DNA of 64,000 nucleotides from Chitinophaga flava (GCF_003308995.1 NZ_QFFJ01000001.1:3782001-3846000), one strand, 5' to 3'; numbered from the stretch's first letter, positions 25,509 through 35,486 are shown. Translations and numbers: made by a program. The notes: generated by a model from the letters alone, not told the origin.

Positions 25509-28500
25509 ATGAAACCTTCGTATATTTTCCCTGTGCTCCTGTTAATTTTTCTATACCATAACAGGACAGCCTTCGGACAAACAGGACCAAGATCCTATAA
25601 TAATCATAGCATACTGGCATCGGGCAATTGGTTTAAATTATCCGTAGCAGGCCCGGGCGTGTATAAGATTGACGTACCGATGTTGCAGCAGATGGGAATA
25701 GACACCCGGCAGCTGCCTTCAGGGGCCGTACGCCTCTATGGCAGCGGGGGCCAGATGTTGCCCGAAGCCAATGGTCAGCCTCATCCCGATGATCTGCCTG
25801 AAGTAGCCCTGCAGGTGAATGACGGAGGTGACGGTTACCTCAACGGCAACGACTATATCCTATTTTACACACCCGGTCCCCACCGCTGGCAATGGAATCC
25901 CTGGCAGCCTGGTTTCTCCCACCAGTACAATCTTTACAACGATGTCTCCTGGTACTTTATCACCACCGGCGGAGACGGCGCCCGTATCAGACAGGATAAC
26001 AATGCCCGGCTCCCCGACAAGACTGTGCTCTTTTTTGATTACCATACCTTTTACGAACGGGATAGTCTCAATTTCCTCAGCAGCGGCAAACAATGGTGGG
26101 GGCAGGAATTCAGTAAAGTGGTGGGCAACAGCCGTACCTATGACTTTGTATTGCCAGGCGCTCCGGAAGGCCCTGTTGCTGTTAAGTTCAGGGCGGCGGC
26201 CCGCAGCGCCTCGGGTTGTAATTTTAAGGTGAGTCTTAACGGAACAGCCGCAGCCAGCGCTTATCTGTTGCCCGTAGGCGGGAGCGTATTTGAATCTATC
26301 GCTACCGCGGCCATGGCTACCGGTACGGCTGCTGTCTCGCAGGCCACAGTATCAGCAGGGGTGGAGTTTCAACCCGGAGATATTAACTCAAGGGGCTGGC
26401 TGGATTATCTGGAGCTGACAGCCAGCTGTCCGTTACGGATACCAGCTTCGGGCATGCTGGATTTTCGCAGCACCACTGACCTGGGTACTCCTCAACAGTT
26501 ACAATATGTATTGTCTAACGCTACCGCACAAACGCAGATATGGGAAGTGACAGACCAGCTTCACCCGCTGGCTATGGGCACTGTATTAAGGGCAGACTCT
26601 CTGTCATTCACCCGTTCTGCGGATTCATTGCGGGAGTTTATTGCCTTTAACCCGGGAAGTGCCGGGAGGCCCGTCCTGGGTGGGCCTGTGATCAATCAGG
26701 ACCTGCATGGCGCTCCCGGGGCAGATCTGCTGATCGTTACTCATGAAGCTTTTCGCGCGGAGGCGGAGAGGTTGGCGGCCTGGCGCCAGCAACACGACCA
26801 GCTGAATGTACAAGTGGTGACTACCAGCCAGGTATACAACGAGTTTGCGTCCGGATCGCCGGACCCTACAGCCATCCGGAATTATGTGAAGATGCATTAC
26901 GACCGGGGCGATCATCCCCGTTACCTGCTGCTCTTTGGCGCTGCATCTTATGACTACCGTCAGCGGGTGAAAAATAATACCAACCTGGTACCGTCCTGGC
27001 AAAGTGAGGCCTCGCTGGATGCTATCCATTCCTACGTGTCAGACGATTTCTTCGGCCTGCTGGATGATACAGAAGATATTACCCGTACAGATATCACCAA
27101 CCTGCTGGATATCGGTATCGGCCGGTTGCCTGTTCGTAATACAACCGAAGCCAGGATGGCAGTAGATAAAATCATCCGTTACCAGCAGCCGGTTTCTTTT
27201 GGTCCCTGGCGTAATCAGGTAACACTGCTGGCTGATGATGGAGATGATAACCTGCATTTTAATGATGCCGAAGCCATGGGCGCGATGATCGCCAAAAGCA
27301 ATGCACAGGCCAACATTGGTAAAATATACCTGGACGCCTATCCGAAGGAAAATACCTCCTCCGGCTCCCACTCACCTGAGGTGAACAAAGCCATTGCCAA
27401 TACGATCAACAGTGGTACTCTGGTAATGAATTATACAGGGCATGGCAGCAACAACCGGCTGGCAGAAGAAACCATCATGGATGCAGCCAGCGTACGGGAA
27501 TGGGTGAACGAAAACAGGCTACCGCTGCTGATTACAGCTACCTGTGACTTTGCTCCCTTCGATGATCCGGGCATAAACTCCCTGGGGGCACAGTTGCTTC
27601 TGCAGCAAAATACTGGTGCAATTGCGCTGATGACCACCACACGGGCTGTTTTCGCCAATTCCAACCGGTTGATGAATGCCAATTACCTACAGGCAGCATT
27701 TACGCCGTTGGCAGACGGTAATATGCGTAGTTTGGGTGAAGCAATACAACAAGGTAAAAATGCTACCTACAGCACTTCAGGAGATGTGATCAATAACCGC
27801 AAGTTCCAGTTATTGGGTGATCCGTCGATGACGCTTGCATTTCCACAGTGGCGCGTTATAACAGACAGTATCAACGGGCAGAAGGCGGGCACGGAAACGG
27901 ATACCCTGAAAGGGCTGCAGCCTTGCATTATCAAAGGACATATAGCAGATAAAAGAGGTAATATACTGGAGGGTTATCAGGGAACGGTAACAACGGTGGT
28001 TTATGACCAGCCAGCCACTTACCATACCCGGGGAAATGATCCCCGTAGCCAGGTGGCGGAATATAAATTACAGCAGCGTGTTTTATTCAAAGGAACACAA
28101 ACGGTGAAGGATGGTCGTTTTACCGTAGCGTTTACAGTTCCGGCAGATTTACAGCCTGGAAAAGCAAGTGGCAAGATAAGTTATTATGCCTGCGGTGAGA
28201 TGTCAGACGGTGGTGGTTATTTTCAAGGATTCACAGCCGGGGGCCTGATGAATAATGCACCGGCAGATGTCACAGGGCCGGATGTAAAAGTGTGGCTGGA
28301 CAGCAAACGTTTTGTCAACGGTGATATGACCGGACCATCTCCTTTGCTGATGATAGATCTTGCCGACAGTAGTGGTATCAATGTATCAGGTAATAACCCG
28401 GAGCATCATCTGATGGCGATCCTGGATAGTTCAGAATATTTTGTTTTAAATGATTATTTTGAAGCATCTTTGGACAGTTATCAGAAGGGACAGGTACGTT

Positions 28501-28916
28501 TTCCGCTGACAGCATTGCCAACCGGGGCGCATCGTATTACCATAAAGGCTTGGGACACCTATAACAACAGCACTGTAACAACGATCTTCTTCAAAGTAGC
28601 AGAGCCGGGGTCATTGACGGTGGAGGAAGTTGTCAACTATCCCAATCCCTTTTACGATGTAACCAGGTTTTCTTTTCTGCACAATCAGCAAGGACAACAG
28701 CTACAGGTAGATTTACAGGTATTTAGCACTGATGGGCGATTGGTAAAGAAAATGCGGAGCACAATATTTTCTGGTACCAGTCGTTTTGATGGAAGCCCCT
28801 GGGACGGTAGAGGTGATTCGGGAGCTAGGTTACCCGCCGGCATTTATATTTACAGGCTGATTATTAGCAGTAATGGTAAAACCAGGACGTTGGGTGGAAA
28901 AATGGTACTATTATGA
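25509..28916 (+). CDS. porU: Type IX secretion system sortase PorU
   Basis: Outer-membrane-associated gingipain-like (C25) Cys transpeptidase that removes the C-terminal signal of T9SS cargo and attaches lipid. I place the start at 25509 (MKPSYIFPVLLLIFLYH), which gives a signal peptide; the longer frame to 25383 has no support. 1135 aa. The catalytic dyad is seen as His645 in MNYTGHGSNN and Cys679 in LITATCDFAPFDDPG. The last 90 residues (VVNYPNPFYDVTRFSF ... GIYIYRLIISSNGKTRTLGGKMVLL) are themselves a type A T9SS sorting domain, as known for PorU. It is followed by porV and divergent from gldJ. Confidence 0.94.
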   Translation: MKPSYIFPVLLLIFLYHNRTAFGQTGPRSYNNHSILASGNWFKLSVAGPGVYKIDVPMLQQMGIDTRQLPSGAVRLYGSGGQMLPEANGQPHPDDLPEVALQVNDGGDGYLNGNDYILFYTPGPHRWQWNPWQPGFSHQYNLYNDVSWYFITTGGDGARIRQDNNARLPDKTVLFFDYHTFYERDSLNFLSSGKQWWGQEFSKVVGNSRTYDFVLPGAPEGPVAVKFRAAARSASGCNFKVSLNGTAAASAYLLPVGGSVFESIATAAMATGTAAVSQATVSAGVEFQPGDINSRGWLDYLELTASCPLRIPASGMLDFRSTTDLGTPQQLQYVLSNATAQTQIWEVTDQLHPLAMGTVLRADSLSFTRSADSLREFIAFNPGSAGRPVLGGPVINQDLHGAPGADLLIVTHEAFRAEAERLAAWRQQHDQLNVQVVTTSQVYNEFASGSPDPTAIRNYVKMHYDRGDHPRYLLLFGAASYDYRQRVKNNTNLVPSWQSEASLDAIHSYVSDDFFGLLDDTEDITRTDITNLLDIGIGRLPVRNTTEARMAVDKIIRYQQPVSFGPWRNQVTLLADDGDDNLHFNDAEAMGAMIAKSNAQANIGKIYLDAYPKENTSSGSHSPEVNKAIANTINSGTLVMNYTGHGSNNRLAEETIMDAASVREWVNENRLPLLITATCDFAPFDDPGINSLGAQLLLQQNTGAIALMTTTRAVFANSNRLMNANYLQAAFTPLADGNMRSLGEAIQQGKNATYSTSGDVINNRKFQLLGDPSMTLAFPQWRVITDSINGQKAGTETDTLKGLQPCIIKGHIADKRGNILEGYQGTVTTVVYDQPATYHTRGNDPRSQVAEYKLQQRVLFKGTQTVKDGRFTVAFTVPADLQPGKASGKISYYACGEMSDGGGYFQGFTAGGLMNNAPADVTGPDVKVWLDSKRFVNGDMTGPSPLLMIDLADSSGINVSGNNPEHHLMAILDSSEYFVLNDYFEASLDSYQKGQVRFPLTALPTGAHRITIKAWDTYNNSTVTTIFFKVAEPGSLTVEEVVNYPNPFYDVTRFSFLHNQQGQQLQVDLQVFSTDGRLVKKMRSTIFSGTSRFDGSPWDGRGDSGARLPAGIYIYRLIISSNGKTRTLGGKMVLL

Positions 28917-29025
28917 CCTATGCATTTGGGAGAGCAAGTTTGCCATTATCCCTACATCAACCCCCTTACGTTTTAATATTAATAAATAAGCTTATTTTTA
29001 CACCCTATCTAAATACGAACGTTGC

Positions 29026-30201
29026 ATGATCCGAAAGGTAACTTTGAGCCTTGTGTTCATATACAGTACTTTCACAAGTTTAAAAACCTCAGCCCAGATA
29101 AACACAGGTGAGATAGATGGCCGTACTAATACTATCAATACTGCAGTACCTTTTCTCCGGATTACACCTGATGCCAGAAGCGGAGCAATGGGGGATGTGG
29201 GTGTAGCACTGTCACCGGATGCCTCTTCTATATACTGGAACTTGTCCAAACTGCCGTTCGCAAAGGCTAATGGTGGTGTAGCTGTTACCTACACTCCCTG
29301 GTTAAAAGAGCTGGTAAACGATGTGTTTCTGGCAACCGTTAGTGGATATACGAAGCTGGACGAATACCAGGCTGTTTCCGCCTCACTGCGTTATTTTTCA
29401 CTGGGTACTATTAACTTCAGGGATATCACCAACCAGGACCTGGGCGATTTCCGTCCGCGGGAATTTGCACTGGATGCAGGTTACGCGCGTAAGTTGTCTG
29501 ATAACTTTTCTATGGGGTTGACCGCGCGTTATATTTATTCCAACCTGGCCGGCGGGCAGTCTAACGGCAGCACCATGATCAGGCCCGGTAAAGCTTTTGC
29601 AGCAGATATCTCCGCTTTCTATACCAAAGAATTTGAAAAGGCCGACGGGCTGGCCAACAGATTGAATGTGGGCCTGGCCATCTCTAATATTGGTACCAAG
29701 ATTTCCTATACCAGTTCTGCACAGAACAAAGACTTTCTGCCTACCAACCTGGCTATCGGTACTGCCTATACGCTCAGCCTGGACGAAACCAATCAGCTGA
29801 CTTTTGCCCTCGACATCAACAAGTTGATGGTGCCTACGCCTGATTCCCTGGGTAACTACAAGGAAAAAGGTGTGCTGCAAGGTATGTTCAGCTCCTTTGG
29901 TGATGCACCGGGAGGTTTGAAGGAAGAGATGCAGGAACTGATGTATTCAGTAGGGATGGAATACTGGTATAATCAGCAGTTTGCTGTGAGAGCCGGGTAC
30001 TTTAATGAGAATAAGAATAAAGGAAACCGCAAATATTTTACGGCGGGGGTCGGTATCAAGTATGATATCTTCGGACTTAACTTCTCTTACCTGGTGCCTA
30101 CAGGTTCCGGTACGCAGCGTAATCCACTTTCCAACACCCTGCGGTTTACACTTACCTTTGACCTCGGAGGCAGAAACGAAGAAAGCAGGACCGGTTGGTA
30201 A
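29026..30201 (+). CDS. porV: Type IX secretion system outer membrane shuttle PorV
   Basis: FadL-like outer membrane beta-barrel that collects cargo from the SprA translocon and brings it to PorU. 391 aa. Signal peptide ending LKTSAQ, then the marked PorV start: NTAVPFLRITPDARSGAMGDVGVALSPDASSIYWN. It continues with alternating amphipathic strands and ends in FTLTFDLGG, an aromatic/Gly-rich barrel finish. It lies 109 bp after porU on the same strand; the porU-porV order is conserved in gliding Bacteroidota. Confidence 0.94.
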   Translation: MIRKVTLSLVFIYSTFTSLKTSAQINTGEIDGRTNTINTAVPFLRITPDARSGAMGDVGVALSPDASSIYWNLSKLPFAKANGGVAVTYTPWLKELVNDVFLATVSGYTKLDEYQAVSASLRYFSLGTINFRDITNQDLGDFRPREFALDAGYARKLSDNFSMGLTARYIYSNLAGGQSNGSTMIRPGKAFAADISAFYTKEFEKADGLANRLNVGLAISNIGTKISYTSSAQNKDFLPTNLAIGTAYTLSLDETNQLTFALDINKLMVPTPDSLGNYKEKGVLQGMFSSFGDAPGGLKEEMQELMYSVGMEYWYNQQFAVRAGYFNENKNKGNRKYFTAGVGIKYDIFGLNFSYLVPTGSGTQRNPLSNTLRFTLTFDLGGRNEESRTGW

Positions 30202-30240
30202 TTGAAAAAAATAGATAATAGAATTCAGAAATATATTAAG

Positions 30241-30266
30241 TCCCTCCGTTTTTTTAACGGGGGGAT
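30241..30266 (+). terminator. Terminator after porV
   Basis: TCCCTCCGTT pairs with AACGGGGGGA (one wobble) and is followed by TTTTTATTTTT. About 40 bp past the stop. Confidence 0.8.
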
Positions 30267-30321
30267 TTTTATTTTTAATGCCTACCTTGCGCATTGGCAT
30301 AAATGTTATAAAATATAAGCT

Positions 30322-30810
30322 ATGAGTAGTATACGTATTGGTCTGGGAGTAGATTTTCATCAGCTGGTGGAAGGTCGCGATTTCTGGTTGGGTGGCGTAA
30401 AAGTCCCTCATCATAAGGGGGCGCTGGGGCACAGTGATGCAGATGTGCTGTTACACGCTATCTGTGATGCTATGCTGGGTGCCTTGTCGCTTGGAGATAT
30501 CGGTGTACATTTTCCGGATACAGACAATACTTATAAAAATATTGACAGCAAAATTCTGTTGGCCCGTTGTGCACAACTGATAGGAGAAAAGGGCTATGGT
30601 GTAGTGAATGTAGACAGTACCCTGTGTCTGCAGGCGCCTAAGATCAAGGCCTATGTGCCGGAGATGCAGGCGGTGATTGCAGAAATACTGCGTATCGGTC
30701 TGGAAGATGTGTCTGTAAAAGCCACTACTACAGAGAAATTGGGCTTTGTAGGCCGGGAAGAAGGGGTGACAGCCCATGCGGTTGTATTATTGGAGAAAAT
30801 AGCTAAATAA
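30322..30810 (+). CDS. ispF: 2-C-methyl-D-erythritol 2,4-cyclodiphosphate synthase
   Basis: Zn-dependent enzyme of the MEP isoprenoid pathway that cyclises CDP-methylerythritol 2-phosphate with loss of CMP. 162 aa, normal. Metal ligands Asp11 and His13 in GVDFHQLVEG, the segment GALGHSDADVLLHAICDAMLGAL with the next His, and DIGVHFPDTD are diagnostic. The C-terminal TTTEKLGFVGREEGVTAHAVVLL is also conserved. First gene of a co-directional run with dut and the envelope genes; no other MEP genes are nearby. Confidence 0.98.
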   Translation: MSSIRIGLGVDFHQLVEGRDFWLGGVKVPHHKGALGHSDADVLLHAICDAMLGALSLGDIGVHFPDTDNTYKNIDSKILLARCAQLIGEKGYGVVNVDSTLCLQAPKIKAYVPEMQAVIAEILRIGLEDVSVKATTTEKLGFVGREEGVTAHAVVLLEKIAK

Positions 30811-30818
30811 TAATAAAT

Positions 30819-30826
30819 TATCTTTG
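30819..30826 (+). promoter_or_regulatory. Candidate -7 element directly before dut
   Basis: TATCTTTG is an exact TAnnTTTG match ending 4 bp before the dut ATG. A start site about 7 nt downstream would give a leaderless dut mRNA. Confidence 0.35.
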
Positions 30827-30830
30827 CCCA

Positions 30831-31274
30831 ATGGCTGATATAATTGTGAAAATCATCAATAAGTCTGGTAATGAACTGCCGGCTTATGCGACTGCTGAAG
30901 CGGCAGGTATGGACCTGCGTGCGCACCTGGAGACGGCGATAACCCTCCAGCCACTGGAAAGAATGTTGGTGCCAACAGGGTTGTTCATGGAATTGCCCAC
31001 CGGATATGAAGCTCAGTTACGTCCACGCAGCGGGCTGGCTATCAAACAGGGACTGACCCTGCTCAATACGCCTGGCACGATAGATGCGGATTACAGAGGG
31101 GAGATCAAGGTTATTATGATCAACCTGTCCAACGAACCACAAACGATACAACCCGGAGACCGTATAGCCCAGATGATCATCGCTCCATTTGTACAGGCGG
31201 TGATACAGCCTGTGGAGTTGCTGACAGAAACCGTTCGCGGTGAAGGAGGTTTCGGTCATACCGGTAAATCCTGA
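30831..31274 (+). CDS. dut: dUTP diphosphatase
   Basis: Hydrolyses dUTP to dUMP and pyrophosphate, keeping uracil out of DNA and supplying dTMP synthesis. Trimeric family, 147 aa. Motifs in order: AGMDLRA (motif 1), RPRSGLAIKQGL (motif 2), TPGTIDADYRGEIKV with the catalytic Asp (motif 3), PGDRIAQMI (motif 4), and the flexible C-terminal RGEGGFGHTGKS (motif 5). It is 20 bp after ispF and only 3 bp before the TPR gene, so translation of the two is likely coupled. Confidence 0.98.
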   Translation: MADIIVKIINKSGNELPAYATAEAAGMDLRAHLETAITLQPLERMLVPTGLFMELPTGYEAQLRPRSGLAIKQGLTLLNTPGTIDADYRGEIKVIMINLSNEPQTIQPGDRIAQMIIAPFVQAVIQPVELLTETVRGEGGFGHTGKS

Positions 31275-31277
31275 TAA

Positions 31278-33011
31278 ATGCGTGTACTCTTAACCGTTAT
31301 TGGTGTTACCAGCCTTTTGATAACAGGCGCTTGCAGCGGGCCTAAAAAAGCCTTGCGTCGTGGTGCTGTTATCAAAGATCCTGCTGTATTGGAGCAGCGG
31401 GCTGACAGTCTTTTTTTTGCGGCCCAGCGTTCCAAGATGCTGGGTGATTACCGCACAGCTATCACCCAATACTCCGACTACCTGCGGTTAAACAAAAACA
31501 ATCCTACCGTTTATTACGAACTGGCCCGTTTGTTTCTTGAGGTCCAGAACCCGGGTTATGCACTGGGCTTCGCCCGCCGTGCAGCCACTATAGACCCCGA
31601 TAATCACTGGTTTCAGATCACCCTGGCCGATGCATTTGCAGTAAATGAGCAATTCGATAGTGCGGCCACCGTATTTGACAGGCTGACAACCCGCTTCCCT
31701 AACAGTGAAGACTATCTGTTCAACAAGGCGATGTTCCTCGCCAAAGCCAATAAACCGGCTGAGGCCCTGACTGCGTTCAACCAGCTGGAGCAGAAAACAG
31801 GGGTAGTGGAAGAAATCATCTACCAAAAACAAAAATTGTTGCTCAAAATGAGCCAGGTAGATTCGGCCGCTGCGGAGATCCGTAAACTCATGGATGTCAA
31901 CCCACAGGAACTGCGTTATCATTACTTGCTAGCTGAGGTATATGATGCCAATGACCGTACAGAGGACGCCATCACCATCTACAAAAATCTGCTGAAGAAA
32001 GACCCGGACAACGCCAGGGCTTTGCTGGGCCTCGCGTCATATGCTAAAAAGAACAATGACAAAGCCGGCTACTGGGCCTACCTCACCCGTGCATTTGCTA
32101 ATTCCTCCTATAGCATCGACGAAAAAGTAGCTTATGTGTATCCTTACCTGCAGATGATGCAGCTGGATTCTACCAAGGTAGAAGAAGGACTGGAACTCAC
32201 CGCACTGGTAGTGAGAGCCCATCCCAAAGAGCCTAAAGCATATGCTCTGAGAGGTGATATGTTTTCCCAGGTGGATATGCTGGACAGTGCCCAGGAATGT
32301 TATACCAAAGCCCTGAGCCTGGACTCTACCCGCTTTTCGGTATGGTATCAGCTGATGTGGATCTATTCCCGCAAGGAAGAACCCAATGCTCTCCTCACAC
32401 TCAGTAATACGGTAACAGAAAAATTCCCCAGAGAGTTTATGGGCTACTACTTTAAAGGAGTGGCCAGCTTCCTGTTGCAACAATATCCGGCTGCCATCAG
32501 TGCGCTGAACAAATCACTGGAAATCGGCTCCGGAGAAAAACGTTTCCTGGCCGACGTACAGTCTCTCCTGGGAGACGCTTACCATGCTACCGGCCAGCAC
32601 CAGCTGTCCGACAGCAGTTACGAAAGGGCGCTGAAGCTCCGGCCGCAGGATGCCCTGGTACTCAATAACTATAGTTATTACCTGTCACTCCGAGGCGAAA
32701 ACCTGGATCGCGCCGAGGAGATGTCCAAAAGGTCCCTGGAAATAGAACCGGACAGTCCAACCTACATGGACACCTACGCCTGGATATTATTCCGGCAGGA
32801 CAAGTTCGAAGAAGCAAAACACTGGATAGAAAAAGCCCTGGAGTTTCCAGAATCACAGCAGAATCCAAATGTGCTGGAACACTATGGTGATATCCTGTTT
32901 AATCTTAAAGATGTCACAAAAGCGGTAGAATACTGGCAGAAGGCAAAAGACAAAGGAGCTACCTCCGTGGGCCTGGTCCGTAAGATCGCAGAAAAAAAAT
33001 ATATTCAATAG
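31278..33011 (+). CDS. Tetratricopeptide-repeat lipoprotein
   Basis: 577 aa. Lipoprotein signal MRVLLTVIGVTSLLITGAC (lipobox ITGAC), then helical TPR repeats through most of the protein: ALGFARRAATIDPDNHW, DAITIYKNLLKKDPDNARALLGL, AQECYTKALSLDSTRF and SSYERALKLRPQDALVLNNYSYYL. TPR lipoproteins act as scaffolds, and the partner is unknown. In several Bacteroidota a TPR gene, a DUF4292 gene and an EnvC-like gene occur in this order, as here, which suggests a shared envelope or division role. It overlaps no other gene but starts 3 bp after dut. Confidence 0.88.
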   Translation: MRVLLTVIGVTSLLITGACSGPKKALRRGAVIKDPAVLEQRADSLFFAAQRSKMLGDYRTAITQYSDYLRLNKNNPTVYYELARLFLEVQNPGYALGFARRAATIDPDNHWFQITLADAFAVNEQFDSAATVFDRLTTRFPNSEDYLFNKAMFLAKANKPAEALTAFNQLEQKTGVVEEIIYQKQKLLLKMSQVDSAAAEIRKLMDVNPQELRYHYLLAEVYDANDRTEDAITIYKNLLKKDPDNARALLGLASYAKKNNDKAGYWAYLTRAFANSSYSIDEKVAYVYPYLQMMQLDSTKVEEGLELTALVVRAHPKEPKAYALRGDMFSQVDMLDSAQECYTKALSLDSTRFSVWYQLMWIYSRKEEPNALLTLSNTVTEKFPREFMGYYFKGVASFLLQQYPAAISALNKSLEIGSGEKRFLADVQSLLGDAYHATGQHQLSDSSYERALKLRPQDALVLNNYSYYLSLRGENLDRAEEMSKRSLEIEPDSPTYMDTYAWILFRQDKFEEAKHWIEKALEFPESQQNPNVLEHYGDILFNLKDVTKAVEYWQKAKDKGATSVGLVRKIAEKKYIQ

Positions 33012-33085
33012 CCTTCAGCTGAGAATGCCCGGTATCTCCTGATTACCCATGGCGAGTGCTGATGCCGCTAAAAGCTTATAGCTGC

Positions 33086-33916
33086 ATGAAAAAAACATTA
33101 CTGTTAATAATTGGAATAGCCGGTATGGCTTTCAGTGCCTGCCGTCACCCGAAACAACTGGCCCGCAATACTTTCCCGGCAACAGACACCAGCAAACTGG
33201 CCGCCCACCGGGATACTACATCGGCAGAAGAACGGAATGCCTTTGTCGAGAACATGCTGAAAGGTATCCGCAACAATAATATCAACTTCAATACTTTCTC
33301 CGGCAGGATGAAACTGGCTTTTGAAAACGAAAGTAAAAGCCATAACAACCTGACCGCCACTATCCGCATGAAAAAGGATAGCATCATCTGGGTATCTGTC
33401 GCAGCACCTATCATAGATGAGGTCATGAGAGCCGTGATAACCCCAGATAGCCTGAAGCTGTACAACCGTATGGACAAACAGGTTTTTCTCAGGAAGATGT
33501 CTGATGCGGAAGACCTGCTTAACATTCCATTTGACTTCAAAACCTTACAGGACCTGCTGATCGGTAACCCGGTATACCTGACGGATTCTGTATTTGGACT
33601 GGTAAAAACACCGGCCGTTATCTCCTTCAGCTGCGAAAATCCGAAGTTCACCAGCCTGTTCAATGTATTTGCTGATGACTACGGACTGCAGCAAAGCAAG
33701 GTGATGGACAAAGACAGCCTTAATCCCAACAGACGTTCCTGCGAACTCACCTATGGCGATTATGCAAATGTGGCCGGCCGGAAGTTCCCTACAGTGCGCC
33801 GTATCTTTGTGGAAGAGAAAAGTGTGACCAAAATAGCGCTGGACTTTACCCGCTATGATTTTGACGTACCATTAAGTTTTCCATTCAATACGCCGGCGAG
33901 CTATAAACGCATGTAA
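33086..33916 (+). CDS. DUF4292 lipoprotein
   Basis: 276 aa from the start MKKTLLLIIGIAGMAF, giving a lipobox FSAC; the upstream ATG at 33056 only adds ten residues before the signal. The mature protein has the DUF4292 pattern: NINFNTFSGRMKLAFENESKSHNNLTATIRMKKDSIIWVSVAAP followed by EVMRAVITPDSLKLYNRMDKQVF and FDFKTLQDLLIGNPVYLTDS. The fold is related to LolA/LppX lipoprotein carriers, so a role in lipid or lipoprotein handling is possible. It lies between the TPR lipoprotein and the EnvC-like pair. Confidence 0.88.
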   Translation: MKKTLLLIIGIAGMAFSACRHPKQLARNTFPATDTSKLAAHRDTTSAEERNAFVENMLKGIRNNNINFNTFSGRMKLAFENESKSHNNLTATIRMKKDSIIWVSVAAPIIDEVMRAVITPDSLKLYNRMDKQVFLRKMSDAEDLLNIPFDFKTLQDLLIGNPVYLTDSVFGLVKTPAVISFSCENPKFTSLFNVFADDYGLQQSKVMDKDSLNPNRRSCELTYGDYANVAGRKFPTVRRIFVEEKSVTKIALDFTRYDFDVPLSFPFNTPASYKRM

Positions 33917-34019
33917 CAAGATTTCCCGGCACTCTGATCTTCAATAAACTAATAAACGTTGTATATTTATCGTTTATATACTTGAACCTGGTATTTAATT
34001 GCAGTTACTTAAAATAGTC

Positions 34020-35486
34020 ATGTTGTATTTGAAGAAGATTATCCCGTTTGTATTGATCATATGGTTGTTGCCAGCTATGCTGGTGGCCCAGAATACCGGC
34101 CAGCAGCAACAGTCGCGGGAAGAACTTGAGCGCAGGAAAAAAGAGCTGCAAAAGGAGATCGAAGAAGCAAACGAACAGCTGAAAGTTACCAAACGTTCTA
34201 CCCGGGAAAGCCTGGGTCAGCTTCGTGCGCTGAGAGATAAGATCACACTTCGTACCCGCCTGATCAATAATATCAACGAGGAAATCAACTTCATCAACGG
34301 CGATATCAACGCTGCCGCACGTGATGTTAAAACACTGCAAAAAGACCTGGATACTCTGAAGGCACAATACGCACAACTGATCGTATATGCCTATAAGAAC
34401 CGTTCGGCCTACGACATGATGAACTTTGTGTTTTCTGCCCAGAGTTTCAATGATGCCGTAAAACGTTTTCAATACCTGAAACAATACCGCGAATACCGCC
34501 GCCGTCAGGCAGACAATATCGTTTCTACCCAGGACCAGCTGAACAAAAAGATCCAGAGCCTGGAAAGCCAGCGTGTAAAACGTGCTGACGTACTCAAGTC
34601 TGAGCAGGAGCAAAGGTCTACGCTGGAACTGGATAAGAAAGAGAAAGACGAAGTACTCACCAAACTGAAGGGACGTGAGAAGGAACTGGTGACCGATATT
34701 AATCAACGTAACAAAGATGCGCAGAAAGTACAGGCAGCTATCCGTGCGGTAATCCGTCGTGAGATCGAAGAAGCGCGTCGTAAGGCTATGGAGGAAGAAG
34801 CTGCCCGCCGTAAAGCTGCAGAAGAGAAACGCAGAAAAGAAGAGGAAGCGCGTAGAGCCGCGTTGGCCGCTGCAGAAAAAGCAAAAGCTGATGCCGCCGC
34901 CGCTGCTGCCCACAACAATAACAATGCTACTAATACACCTGCTCCGGTAAAACCAACACCTACGCCAACGCCAACACCAGAGCCAGCAAGACCGGCACCG
35001 GTACCTGAAAAACCTGCTCCGGCCCGTACTGAAAACGTGCTGGAAGCCACTCCTGAAGCACTGGCACTGTCAGAAAGCTTTGAAGCCAACAGGGGTAAAC
35101 TGCCATGGCCGGTAGATGCGGGTAATATTATCGAACATTTCGGTATACACCAGCATGCTGTTATGGAACATATCACCGTACCATCAGATGGTATCGTCAT
35201 CGCTACCAACAAAGGCGGCGCAGTGAAAGCCATCTTCGAAGGTGAGGTGAAATCTGTAGTAGTAATGCCGGGCTCCGGATATGTAATTATTATCCGTCAT
35301 GGACAATACTTTACTACCTATGTCCGTTTGCAGACTACCAGGGTGAAAAAAGGTGATAACGTTAGAACAGGTCAGGTAATCGGTACCGCCAGTGTGAATG
35401 ATATTGAGAACACAGGTGAGGTGGAACTCCAGATCTGGAAAGGTGTTACCAAACAGAACCCGGAACAGTGGATAAGACGCAGATAG
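34020..35486 (+). CDS. EnvC-like murein hydrolase activator, degenerate LytM domain (copy 1)
   Basis: 488 aa. Signal peptide with LLPAMLVAQ, a long coiled coil (about residues 30-270, rich in Glu, Lys, Arg and Gln), an Ala/Pro-rich linker with repeated TPTP, then a LytM (M23) domain from about 345. The usual metal ligands are missing: the HxxxD position reads EHITVPSDG, the YAHL position reads TYVRL, and the HLHFE position reads VELQIW. Like E. coli EnvC, it therefore probably activates amidases during cell division instead of cutting peptidoglycan. I prefer the start at 34020 (MLYLKKIIP) to 33999. Its paralogue follows 29 bp later. Confidence 0.9.
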   Translation: MLYLKKIIPFVLIIWLLPAMLVAQNTGQQQQSREELERRKKELQKEIEEANEQLKVTKRSTRESLGQLRALRDKITLRTRLINNINEEINFINGDINAAARDVKTLQKDLDTLKAQYAQLIVYAYKNRSAYDMMNFVFSAQSFNDAVKRFQYLKQYREYRRRQADNIVSTQDQLNKKIQSLESQRVKRADVLKSEQEQRSTLELDKKEKDEVLTKLKGREKELVTDINQRNKDAQKVQAAIRAVIRREIEEARRKAMEEEAARRKAAEEKRRKEEEARRAALAAAEKAKADAAAAAAHNNNNATNTPAPVKPTPTPTPTPEPARPAPVPEKPAPARTENVLEATPEALALSESFEANRGKLPWPVDAGNIIEHFGIHQHAVMEHITVPSDGIVIATNKGGAVKAIFEGEVKSVVVMPGSGYVIIIRHGQYFTTYVRLQTTRVKKGDNVRTGQVIGTASVNDIENTGEVELQIWKGVTKQNPEQWIRRR

